Under the pieces are notes generated by a model that was given only the letters and a program-made list of their open reading frames with translations, was not told where the DNA came from and made no database searches. From contig NW_017802769.1 in the NCBI RefSeq assembly GCF_001625305.1, forward strand, positions 551,220 through 615,219: a stretch of 64,000 nt of DNA, read 5' to 3'. The DNA is from Branchiostoma belcheri (lineage: Eukaryota; Chordata; Leptocardii; Amphioxiformes; Branchiostomatidae). Both the position numbers and the translations under genes were made by a program. Below, piece by piece: positions 12,601 to 22,887 of this stretch (position 1 is its first letter; every line of letters starts with the position of its first letter).

Positions 12601-15600
12601 AACAAGATAAAGAAGAGAAACCATTTTTGGTAGTGAAGATATTTTTTTTGTTTGTCAATGGGGCAAGATATTTTTTCTTGTTTGTCAATGGGGCAAGATA
12701 TTTTTTTGTTTGTCAGTGGGGCGAATATATTTTTCTTGTTTGTCAATGGGACAAGATATTTTTTTCTTGTTTGTCAATGGGGCAAGATATTTTTTCTTGT
12801 TTGTCAATGGGACAAGATATTTTTTCTTGTTTGTCAATGGGGCAAGATATTTTTTCTTGTTTGTCAATGGGGCAAGATATTTTTTCTTGTTTGTCAATGG
12901 GGCAAGATATTTTTTCTTGTTTGTCAATGGGGCAAGATATTTTGTCTTGTTTGTCAATGGGGCAAGATATTTTGTCTTGTTTGTCAATGGGGCAAGATAT
13001 TTTTTCTTGAGAATTTTTCTTGCAGTAAGATTTGCATTCTCGTATTTAACAGGATGCTTTTCTTTAAGAACTTGCTAAAGATTTTTTTCTTATACATATA
13101 TATATATGTATACAGGTTTCTCAACCCCTGATTATCCGTGAGGTGGTTGAGCCCTCCCTGTTGAAGGATGCGGTGAGATATGAGGACCAGAGCGAGGTGT
13201 TGAAATGTGGGTGTTATCGGCAGGGAGATATCACTGTAGTGGCAAGGTAAGATAACGTGAGATAACATGTGCACGGGAACTTCTGGTATGTTCCCAGACA
13301 TTTTAATTACGTCTGTCATCTCTTATGATAGGAACTATCAAGATATTGACAAGGAAGAAGATACATTCATTGTCATATACATGTATCTAACTAATCATAT
13401 GATAAATTTCAATACAAGGAGGCCTGTAAAAAACTATATGTGCTGATATGTGGGATAAAAATTTTTAGAAAAATGTAGAAAAACTAATGAAATGATATAC
13501 AGAAAGACTCCTCCCAGAAAATTGCATGGACAGTGTTTTATCTGCTTAGTTATTTTTACATTTAGCCTTGTTGTCAAGATGGATCATTACCAAAGTGTGG
13601 AAGGACATCTTAACTTTGATATCTTAACCTGAAGCATTTTTCTCCTTCTCTCCCCACAGTTTGGATAAGACAGAGTACACAGTGGGGGACACAGGCACTG
13701 TCAGTGTAGACATCAGCAATAGTACATCAGTCAAAATCAGAAATATCAGGGTCAATGTAAGTACATTCTGCAACCGAAGAAGTGTGTTTTGATAAATATT
13801 TCCACCAAGGAGTTGGTTCTGTTGATATTTATGGAAGTTGTTTTGGGTGCACAGAATGTTCACAGCATGTGGGTGTGGGGAAGATTGACAGGCAGAATGA
13901 CAGGAGGTGAAAGGTTTCAGAATCTGCCTGGTAGGCAGTGAGGCAACATGGGGGAATTCAGGAAGCCAGGGATTGCATACTTCCCGAAATCTCTGATTTC
14001 TTGTTAGGCCATGTTGAATTGATTTATATGGATGACATCCTCTGGGAACCCCAAAACTGATGCGAGCGTGCGAATAAAAAAAAGTTTGGCCCCCCCCAAA
14101 AAGTTTCCTTCATTATGAAATCTATGTGGTTTTGAAGGCTGAATAAATGACACAGTATGGGTATTCGGACTTAGCTGCCCTGCCCGGTCCACCTAAACCG
14201 CTGCCCGGTCCGGTCCGAGGCCGCTAATGGGGGTTTTGCGTATCCCATGCGCCGGAGCAAGCATTTCGCTCCCGGCGCAAGGACCCGGCCATAATACAGT
14301 ACCGTTCGCGTTATAGTTACCCTAAGGGCCGTTACTAACGCGTTTTTTCCCCGTTAGTTTTCCGTTATTAACTGGTTACTTTTCCGAAAGTTTTCCGTTA
14401 CTTTTCCGAAAGTAACGCGTTTCTTTTTCGTCAGACTTCTCCATTCATATGCAGGCGCGGTAACATCACAGGAATCGTGGGAGGAGTACTAATTTACCTC
14501 ATGCGGGGCGGGAAATTACCGATACACACCGCTGGAACAGCGAAAGGAACGTTGATCTAGCCCGCATTTTACTATATAACAGTAACGTTTAAAACCGGCG
14601 CATCAATTAGATCGACATTTTCTTTTGTCAGTGTTGCCCATGCAAGCGTTTCTATAGTTTGTCAACTTTATTTTGCTGTTTTTCTCTGTTTGTTTACTTA
14701 TTTTACCACCGAATATGCAATCCTAGATGATCTGAATTAACTGTTATAAATACCCCGGTCCGCCGTACATAATAGGCGGCGGGCCCGGCGTGAGGTAACG
14801 TTAGGGATGTGCAAAAATATCGCGAATAATTCCTATAACACTCGAAAAAAGGCAGCATATTTACACGTGCCCACAAACATTTTTATGGCTAATTATTGAC
14901 CAGTTTTGGGGAGTTTTGTTATGTCCTTGGGGTTTTGTTTAGAGTGGGACAGAAAGCCGTGCCGCGACTCCGACTCCGTGCACTTCCGTGTTACATTACG
15001 TTGTACGTGACCAACAAAATTACGCCAAAGGCACCACAAATCCACATGTGCATATGTATTTTTCCCGAAAATTCTTTTGAGTACGCATTTCGTCACTAGG
15101 ATTTTGCTAATTAGTCGTAGAAATAAGGTAGAAACCAGCGTAAATGTGGCTATCTCCAGATCGCACTTCGCGCGGGGAAGGGCGCCCCAGCATGCAACGG
15201 GCTTCGTTCTAGCCAATCAGAGCGCAGGTCATCTAAGGTGAACCAATCAGAGCGTAGCTACTTGCATATTATAATGAGCATGCTGCTTCACATGCCGGCG
15301 GCCGGCCATGAGTGCGCGGGAAATGTGTTTTGCAACTATATTTTTACGGGGATTTTCTGACGTTTGACGCTGACTTTGGCACGATATGATCGCACTACCA
15401 TGTACACGCTACCGTAGGCGGCAAATGAGTGGTCATTTTTATACAATCGTCGAGAAATTTTGGCGTTATGCACCCGGAAGTGAGCCGATCTCAGTTTGCG
15501 TTCCCTCGATTTTTGACAGTTTCCCCCGTGTTTCCCTCCTCAAAATAAGAAACTTTTTTTGGGGGGGGGGGAAACGGACGAAAATTCATGCCCGCGCAGA

Positions 15601-18600
15601 TGTCATCCATATAATCAAATCAACATGGCCTTACAGCTTGGTAAAGAGTTGGCAAGCCCCCTAGCATCTTCCTGTCACACTGCAGATAACAAACATACTG
15701 CAAAGATGAAAGGATCAGAAAAAAAATGAATTATGTACAGTACACTACATATTTGTACAGAAATATGGGGACACTACGCCAGCAGATGTTTGTACTCTCT
15801 AGTGCTGTCTAGCAACTTATATTTATATGACAAAGTTACAACAGGTGATAGATATATACTCCAGGCTCTTCAGAGTGCTATTATGGTATTCCGGCAGGTC
15901 AGTAAGGTCCACGGTCTACCATTTATCAGTTGAAATGAAGTTCCAGAAATTCTGGGTAATTCCCATATGGCGTGTGTCTTACATACTATACCAGTAATTG
16001 CTACAGGGAAAGGCATTACATTTCTGCAATTTATACATCTGCTGTTTTATTTAAATACATGTTTATTTTTATATTGGAAAAAGGACTTTCTGTGATTCTT
16101 CTTCAATCAGGGCTCGAAATACTGGGTGCATGTGCGCCCAATTTTTTTCTGTGGGTGCACCAGTGCACCCAAATATTTTTGTAGGTATTTTTGTACATAT
16201 TGAATGTATAATAGTATACAGGATATTATTGGCATCTAAGGCCACACCAATTTAATTTCTTGGTTAACGGATTTTTCCAGAAAAATAATGGAGCGGGCGG
16301 GCGAGAAAAAAAAATAAATAAAAACAGGCCTAGGCATCCTATTATGGCCCAAAATGGTTAAGATGGGAGACATGAAGTCAACACACCAGGCTGGTTCAAT
16401 ATTTGAACAATGAATTTTATGATACCACTGCATTGAAATATGGGATGACTGTAACAAGTACATGTAGCTAGAAAATGACTGTTTTCAACTGTTCAGGGCA
16501 AAATATGAGCATCTTGCAGTTGATTCTGAATTTTTATTTTTATTTGCAAATCAGAAAAAAATGAAGCGGCGAATCCGTTAACCAAGAAATTAAATTGGTG
16601 TGGCCTAAGGGTCAGAAAAATAATAATCTTTGTTGTAGTACTTGTGTAAGATTTTGAAGTGAGTTCCCATTTCAGATTCAAGCTTAGAAGAGGTGCAGTA
16701 AGATTGATAATTAGGTTTTGTTTTATATGGTGCACCCAAAAAATATTTTGTGCACCTAATTTTTTAGGTTGGGTGCGCCAGAGCACCTTTTCCCAAAAAT
16801 GAATGTCGAGCCCTGTTCAATGCATGTGTAACGTTTGTTGACTTCAATTCAATTTGCATTTTGTATCTCCCCCTTGCAGATGAAGAGAGTAGTGCATCTC
16901 ATGAAGGGTCAGTGGGTCTGTACAGCAGCAGAAGCATCAAAGGTGAGAAACCGGATGTCCAGTTCTGCAGGGCAGCCAGGGCCACTGGTGGAGAAAGTGT
17001 GGAGCGAGACACGGGAAGGAACAAGTAACAAGTAAGTCATCAATATGTTAGGCCACACCAAGTAAATTTTATGGATGACGTCCACGCGCGCATTGATTCT
17101 GGCATGTTCCTAGAAAAAAAAACAAGAAATTCCGCTTCCTGTAACTATGACCAAAGAGTCACGCCGCAAATCGTCAGATTGACCCGTAGAAGAAAGTGTC
17201 TATTTGCCATCCTGTTTTCACTGTCCACGGTTCCACCTGATTTATTGCTGTTTTGATGATGAATAAAAGACTTCTTGCTTGTTACACTGTGTCACCTCAA
17301 TCAATTCGTGTCCTAACATTTGTCGTCTCTTAGTATATTTCTAATCTAGGCATCTTGTTTTTTTAGGGCCCTACTTGTTTTTCTTTCGCCCTCTCGCATT
17401 AGATTTAGGGTCTCCAAAGGACGTCATCCAAAAAATTTACTTTGTGTGGCCTTAGATTTCATTCCAACCAAAATGATGTACTGCAAAAGATTTAGTGTTT
17501 GCTAACATGTAACACCCACTCACTCACTGTCCAGTTTATCGTCTGTTGTTCCCCGTCTTCCAGGGGTTAGACATGCTTGCACTGCAGTGCTGAGGCTAAA
17601 GATTGACTTGTTGTTTCTTCCACTGCATTGCTTAGAAAAATAGAGCTGTCCCTTCCTGTGGAACTGAAGAACCTTCCACCTGTGGTCACGCTGGGCAAGC
17701 ATATCAAGGTGAGGATTTTTGGCCATGTGTATCTTCAAATACATGTAACAAGTTATTACATCAAATCTGACAATTTCACTGTGGCCTTCTCTGACTTTAA
17801 TATTAGCTTTAAATTTTATTTTACCTTAAATTCAAGTATGATGTCTGCAAGTTTTTTTTGGATTATAAACCATTACTTGTTTGATTAGTGACAACATTTG
17901 AGATTTTGCTGTATTTGTTTTATTTATAAACAACTACCCATGATTTGGAACACAACCTTACTTCTCCTACTGGTATGTGTACATTTGTACTTGATTATTT
18001 TGGTACGATGAATGTATATGTTCCATGTGTGAACAGTGTGTGTACAGAATACTGGTAGATGTTGGTCTGAAGTCGTCCCTGTCTCTACCGACTGGCCTGC
18101 TGAAGATACCATATCTGCACCCACCCAGCAACTCTGAGGTATGTCTCTTCAAACTTTAGCACTTTGTATGACCTTTGAAAAATTCCTGGCCCTTAAGTTA
18201 CAATCTTACAAACAAGACACCTTCAAGAAAACTTCATGTACAAATGAAGTAAAATTATGTCGGCTTTTATCAGTATTTTGTCTGTTGGGTCCTTACATGT
18301 ATATTGTATTATGTTTGATTTTGTTGTTGCTTCATCTTTTGTTTAAGTNNNNNNNNNNNNNNNNNNNNTTAAGTGGGATGACTGGAAACCCCCTCCTTCG
18401 GGTCTCCCAGTGTGAGAGAATGACAGTGGATGGCAAATTTGCAGTGAGTGCAAACGTACTGGGTAAGTACTTCTAGTAACACTGGGGGAGGGGGAGAAAA
18501 TTGTTTAGATATCATAAATACCTGACAAGGAAATTGTGTCTTAGGCCATGTTGATTTGGTTACATGTATATGGATGACATCCTCTGGGACCGCCAAAACT

Positions 18601-19327
18601 GATGCGAGCGTGCAAAGGCCATGTTGATTTGATTATATGGATGACATCCTCCGGGAACCCCAAAATTGATGCGCGCGTGCGAATAAAAAAAAGTTTTGCA
18701 AAAAAAAAGTTGTTTTCATTATGAAATCTACGTGGTCATGAGGGTTGAGCAAATGGCACAGAATATGGTTTGGCGAATAATCTAGTCTTCAAGTTCATTT
18801 CTTTACAATTTCGTCTTTTTTCGTTTGATTTTGGCATTCTACGACATTGGTATGGTTTTTTTTGTAACTTACGGTATATTTTTGCTCATTTTGCAACTGT
18901 TTTGTACGATTTACAGTATGGTTGAAAACTTTTTTTTTTTTTGAAACGGCCGAAAATTCATGCGCGCGTGGATGTCATCCATATAATCAAATCAACATGG
19001 CCAAATTTAAAAAAAAAAGTTTCGCAAAAAAAAGTTGCTTTCAACATGAAATCTACATGGTCATGAAGGTTGACCAAATGACACAGAATATGGTTTGGCG
19101 AATAATCTACAAAATCATTTCTTTACCTTTTTGTCTTTTTTGTTTGATTTTGGCATTCTACGACATTGGTATCGTTTTCCAATATTTTTTTGCAACTACT
19201 TGCAACTTACGGTATATATTTTCTTATTTTGCAACTGTTTTGTACGATTTATTTACTGTTTCCATTTTCAGCACAAGAGGAGTTTGCAGGACTGCCAACA
19301 TTTCAAGTATTGGTGGAAAATAAGTGA
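6610..19327 (+). CDS. Arrestin domain-containing protein (ARRDC/alpha-arrestin type)
   Basis: Twelve coding exons: 6610-6671, 7128-7201, 9582-9692, 9907-9969, 10263-10351, 13116-13246, 13660-13756, 16880-17031, 17636-17708, 18037-18138, 18411-18462, 19272-19327 (1062 nt, 353 aa). The N-lobe (about residues 1-130) shows VYVGGETVYGAVYLQI and FPFQYELPADLPATF, the typical arrestin-N pattern preceding a YEATIKYEVKA strand. The C-lobe (about 150-315) shows SLDKTEYTVGDTGTVSVDI and LPPVVTLGKHIKCVYRILV. Family members are cytoplasmic trafficking adaptors. The usual PPxY motifs for HECT E3 binding are not seen in the short tail. Intron 5 uses a GC donor (10352-10353). The last two exons are less certain because a 20-N gap (18349-18368) lies beside them and an alternative ending exists at 18374-18415. 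The specific orthologue was not recognised. Confidence 0.88.
7202..9581 (+). other. Arrestin-like gene intron 2
   Basis: A 2.4-kb intron. I see no gene in it. Open frames at 8490-9090 lie on both strands in low-complexity sequence with no recognisable domain. No clear terminal repeats were found. Confidence 0.5.
12479..13010. repeat. Inverted 30-bp minisatellite (foldback array)
   Basis: The right arm (about 12637-13010) has about 12 direct copies of a 30-31-bp unit centred on TTTGTCAATGGGGCAAGATA. The left arm (12479-12555) holds about 2.6 copies of the same unit in reverse complement, with an 80-bp spacer. Because the unit is a multiple of three, every frame stays open, which creates spurious repetitive open frames. 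It lies in intron 5 of the arrestin-like gene. Confidence 0.9.
14007..15630. mobile_element. Long Harbinger-like element (family 1 termini, 1.62 kb)
   Basis: The termini match the short family-1 MITEs: GGCCATGTTG at the left and CAACATGGCC at the right. TTA duplications lie at 14004-14006 and 15631-15633. The first 150 bp are MITE-like. The unique core (about 14160-15540) is GC-richer and carries TATA-like ATAAATA near 14746. It also has two CCAATCAGAGCG boxes (15213-15224, 15243-15254). No transposase was recognised. It may be a deletion derivative of an autonomous element or a MITE with captured DNA. It lies in intron 7. Confidence 0.72.
16108..16815. mobile_element. hAT-like MITE with CAGGGCTCGAAA termini, interrupted
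   Basis: The left end is CAGGGCTCGAAATAC and the right end ATGTCGAGCCCTG. TTCAAT flanks both sides. Inner parts are complementary GGTGCACC and GCGCCCA tracts. It is split by the family-2 MITE at 16240-16605. It lies in intron 7 of the arrestin-like gene. Confidence 0.65.
16240..16605. mobile_element. Harbinger-like MITE, family 2, complete copy
   Basis: Termini GGCCACACCAATTTAATTTC and GAAATTAAATTGGTGTGGCC are a near-perfect inverted repeat extending over about 30 bp. TAA duplications lie at 16237-16239 and 16606-16608. It is nested in the hAT-like element at 16108-16815. Confidence 0.85.
17051..17451. mobile_element. Harbinger-like MITE, family 3, complete copy
   Basis: Left end GGCCACACCAAGTAAATTTT followed by ATGGATGACGTCC. 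Right end GGACGTCATCC ... TTTGTGTGGCC. TTA duplications lie at 17048-17050 and 17452-17454. It lies in intron 8 of the arrestin-like gene. Confidence 0.85.
18349..18368. other. Assembly gap (20 N)
   Basis: Twenty Ns. The left flank ends TTTAAGT and the right flank begins TTAAGT, so the true sequence may have overlapped and the gap may be artificial. Confidence 0.95.
18544..19255. mobile_element. Harbinger-like MITE, family 1, outer copy split by a second copy
   Basis: The left piece (18544-18616) begins GGCCATGTTGATTTGG after TTA. It breaks at GCGAGCGTGC and resumes at 19006, where the family interior continues to about 19255. The right terminus is missing. The interrupting copy is 18617-19002. 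It lies in the last intron of the arrestin-like gene. Confidence 0.7.
18617..19002. mobile_element. Harbinger-like MITE, family 1, complete inner copy
   Basis: 386 bp with termini GGCCATGTTGATTTGATTAT and ATAATCAAATCAACATGGCC. It is flanked by AAA at 18614-18616 and 19003-19005, instead of the usual TTA. It is inserted into another copy of the same family. Confidence 0.85.
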
Positions 19328-19552
19328 AGCACTATTGTAACAGCAATAGATTTCATAAGCTATTTTTGTAAGCATGTGATGCTAACTGTTAATTTTGGAC
19401 AGAAAGGTTTTGAGTTGACATGAAAATAAGATTTTGTGGAAAACAGTGCTGTACAGCAAATTGTGTTCAAAATGGTATTTTTGTTATATGAATTTAGTGT
19501 ATGTGCTCATGTAATAGTTTATTAATAGTGCTTAATTTTCATATTGCTGTAT

Positions 19553-19558
19553 AATAAA
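19553..19558 (+). terminator. Poly(A) signal of the arrestin-like gene
   Basis: AATAAA about 225 bp after the predicted stop codon at 19325-19327. Cleavage is inferred to be just downstream. Confidence 0.6.
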
Positions 19559-19599
19559 ACACATACTATGCACTGAAAGTTTTCAGTAATAACCCAGAA

Positions 19600-20788
19600 A
19601 TGACAATATACCATATAGACTGTATGTTCATTTGGAGAAATTATGTATCTTTGTAATGTTACTAGTATTAGATCCAGATGTTTGCAGTGCATTAAGTCCA
19701 GACCATTTTTTTTCTTAAAAGCCCTCTTGTTGTTCTAATGGTCAGTTTGCACTAGTATTATGGGTGGTCTCGGCCATAGGTAATATTTTCGTCAATTTCT
19801 TGCCTATTTATGCCTATCTGTGCCAAAGTTTGCAGTATTTCTTAACTATCAATTCTATTTCCTTGACCAGTATCTAACCACCAACCCACCAAAAACCAAC
19901 AAATGTTGTTAATGTTATAATATATACTTGCAGCTATTTTGCAGGATTAAAACTCTGTATTCTAGATATTTTGTTATGTTCAAATAGTGCAGTTATATCA
20001 TGATAAATTGTAACACATACCAGACATCTTTACACTTCATATTTGAAACAACATAATCTTTTATGTTACAATTTTAATACCAAACCTACCTGTCTGGTAA
20101 CAGGAACTTACTAACAGATAGAAAAGCACTTGCATCATTTCAATTGTCTTTGTATTAAAAGTTGTCTTATGTAGTTTAAGTTAGTTAAGAAATTATTACT
20201 ACAATGCTAAAAGTGCCATGGTTTATAGATTGAAATGAATTATTTCAAATCCATGTATGACTTATGGGTTGCTTAAAATGAAAACAGTTTTTGTTTTGAA
20301 ACGAAAACAATTTTTATTTAGGTAGTAAAAGTATTATGTAAAGTTTCTTATTCTCTACTGAGAAAGATGTCTTCTTATATGCAGCATATTTAAGCAAGGT
20401 GACTACTCAACTATTATAACAAATAGCATTCAAAATGCACCCTATATTAAGAGATAAAAAATGAAATGAGCATTTTTCAATTTTCTGTTTGCGAGCTGCA
20501 GAAATAAATTGGGAAAAACTTGGCATCCATTGATTTTGTGTGTTTTTGTGTGCTATTACATGTATATTGTTTTTCATAGATGATAACAGTATGTAGTCAA
20601 TGGTTATCATATTAAAACCATCTTTCGCAGCATGTATTTATTGTATAAAACTGATCATGATCTGTTATGCCTTGATGAGACAGTTAACCTAATGCAAAGC
20701 AAGTAAAACAAACAAAACAGATAAAATATAAATGTGTTTAAACATTGCAGAAGTGACAACAAGAATCTTTTGATTGAGGTGAATAGAC
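19600..20788. other. Intergenic, AT-rich, between convergent genes
   Basis: No coding sequence or recognisable repeat seen. It separates the 3' end of the arrestin-like gene (+) from the 3' UTR of the membrane-protein gene (-). Confidence 0.5.
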
Positions 20789-20794
20789 TTTATT
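20789..20794 (-). terminator. Candidate poly(A) signal of the 185-aa membrane-protein gene
   Basis: TTTATT (AATAAA on the minus strand), about 845 bp beyond the stop codon. The intervening 20795-21637 would be 3' UTR. Inferred. Confidence 0.4.
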
Positions 20795-21637
20795 CTTAAT
20801 GACATTTCTCTTGCATAGGAATGCTATGTTTGTTAGTCTGCATAATACTGCATATCACTAAAAGATGGCCGGTTAGAAATGCATCTCATCACTTTTACAC
20901 AGTTCCTGCCTGGTTACTCAGATGCTTACATTTTTACATGATACTCCATAACCATATTACTTTTCATTTTGTCAAAACGTTGCCCATTTGCACCACCTTC
21001 ATGCACGTTTTGAAATGGAGAATGCCTTAGTGCACAAAATCTGTCAGACAATTCTAGAATCATTGTTCTTGGCAATGCAAAATACAAAGTCTTCAAAAAA
21101 CAGCACTTGTAATACATTTTGTACGTGCAAACAGGTTTAAGATAAAACATTCACTGGTTTGGCTGTGAAAACACTTGCAAACAAACACCCCTTACCAATG
21201 ACATTCTGTTAAACTTTCCTTCTGAATAGTCGGTATTTTTATGTACATGTACTAGTATTGTTACATGATATGTGCTCTTTATAGAAATATATATATATTA
21301 TCCCGTTAAACAGTACAGATGTAGTTGCTTCTGATGACCGATATAGTGAATAGTGAGCTCTCTTGGCATGTCCTGGCAAAATATACACATGAAGAGGTAG
21401 CTAGAGAAAATACCTACATGTCACTTTAAAAGACACAAAAATATTGTATCAACCAGCAAACACTAATTCTAGGTTGCCTCCAGTTATATGTGGATTGTAC
21501 CAGCTCCACAGTTCATACAAACAATAATAAACAACTAACACAAAAACAAAAGGAGAGATCTAGAGATGAGAATACAGTGAAAGAAGGGGGTATGATTGTC
21601 CATCCACCCCTGGTAAATTTCAAAAGTGGAATGGCCC

Positions 21638-22887
21638 TCAGGTAAGACGCGTCACCAGAACGATGATGATGATTGGCAGAAAGATGACCAATGGGATGAC
21701 AGCTATCATCCACCTGTACTGTACTTTGTTCTTCAACATCTGATAGGTCGTTAGGTTCCCTTCTTTCTTGGCCTCCTTTGCCTGAAAAAAATGTTTAGCA
21801 TTATGTACCTCGTATTAAGTCAGTGAACATGTTCCCTTCTTTTGCTTGCAAGTGGATACTTGCTATTTTTCGTAAAGACTTAATTGTTATATATAGTCAA
21901 AGAGCAACAAAAGTTTGCTGTATTATACACTGTATATACTTTATCATTACCTACTGAAGTTGTTATGTTTGCTGAAACGTTGTTGTTGTTTTTTTAGTCT
22001 ACGTTTGCATTTGCTGCACTTCTGATTGTCTACTAAATAAACCGAAATAAACAGAACTCACCATGCGAGATTCCTTGACACCCTTCGCTATCCACACAGG
22101 AATACAGCAACCAAACCCGCTACACAGGTACCACAGAGTCTTCCTAATGCCCTGTCGGACCTCCTCGCCTTTCTGGTTGTCTCTTTTGTCGATTTGAACG
22201 GTGGTAGAACCTTCGGCAACTTGTTGGAGATTCTGAACACTTAGAATAACGCCATCTGGCGTACAGTCCGGTGCTGCACCGTTTTGCGCTCCGTGTTGTT
22301 TGGCATTATCGTTCTCTATTTCCTTCTGGATCGTTCCATCCTCGTATACTGGGTTGGTCTGATGGACAAATTGAGAGAATATGTAATAAATTGTAGGAGG
22401 AATACGTGTACCACAGTACATTATAATATTAGTTTAATTGAATTCTAGCTTGATGACCCTTTTCCATTTAAATACCCATTTAAAGCTTTCATGATGAAGT
22501 ACATGTAGCATGGCACTAGTACTGTGCAGCGAAACATCATGTTGCATAAAGTACAACCGGGCCTATCTACACTACTACTGTTTGATAACCCGGGTACTTA
22601 TCGTAACCATTTGCCATTCTGAATTACTAGTACTATTCGTCCATGTACGAACAGTACATGTAGCATGGTCATCACAGTCCTCAGCCACTATCCAATATGG
22701 AAGTTTCTGTCATGTCATGATAAATGTCTTGAACGTGCGAACTTTAAAAAAAACATAACGTTAGACTCACCTGTCCGGCCGTCACATCATTCGGTTCCAA
22801 CACTACTGCCTCGGCTACCACCTCAGTCTCTTCCCCCTCGTGCACGGGTAACTCGATATTGTGCACCAAAGTTTCCTTGTCCGACAT
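21638..22887 (-). CDS. Unrecognised single-pass (possibly tail-anchored) membrane protein
   Basis: Three coding exons: 22887-22771, 22358-22062, 21781-21638 (558 nt, 185 aa). I do not recognise the family. The N-terminus is acidic and lacks a signal peptide. An NPVY (NPxY-type, endocytic or PTB-binding) motif sits at residues 41-44. A cysteine cluster CSGFGCC (118-124), within a semi-hydrophobic stretch 113-130, could be palmitoylated or dip into the membrane. A strongly hydrophobic segment WMIAVIPLVIFLPIIIIVLV (162-181) ends four residues before the stop, as in tail-anchored proteins. A good acceptor just upstream of the ATG (GTTTTTTTTCAG) and a donor at 24496 imply a separate 5' UTR exon. 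All junctions are GT-AG and in frame. The function is unknown. Confidence 0.82.

Noticed and set aside
12627..13131. Long overlapping open frames (up to 159 codons) with LVCQWGKIFF-type repeats
   Set aside because: They are produced by the 30-bp minisatellite, whose unit length is a multiple of three. All frames on both strands stay open, so there is no evidence for a protein.
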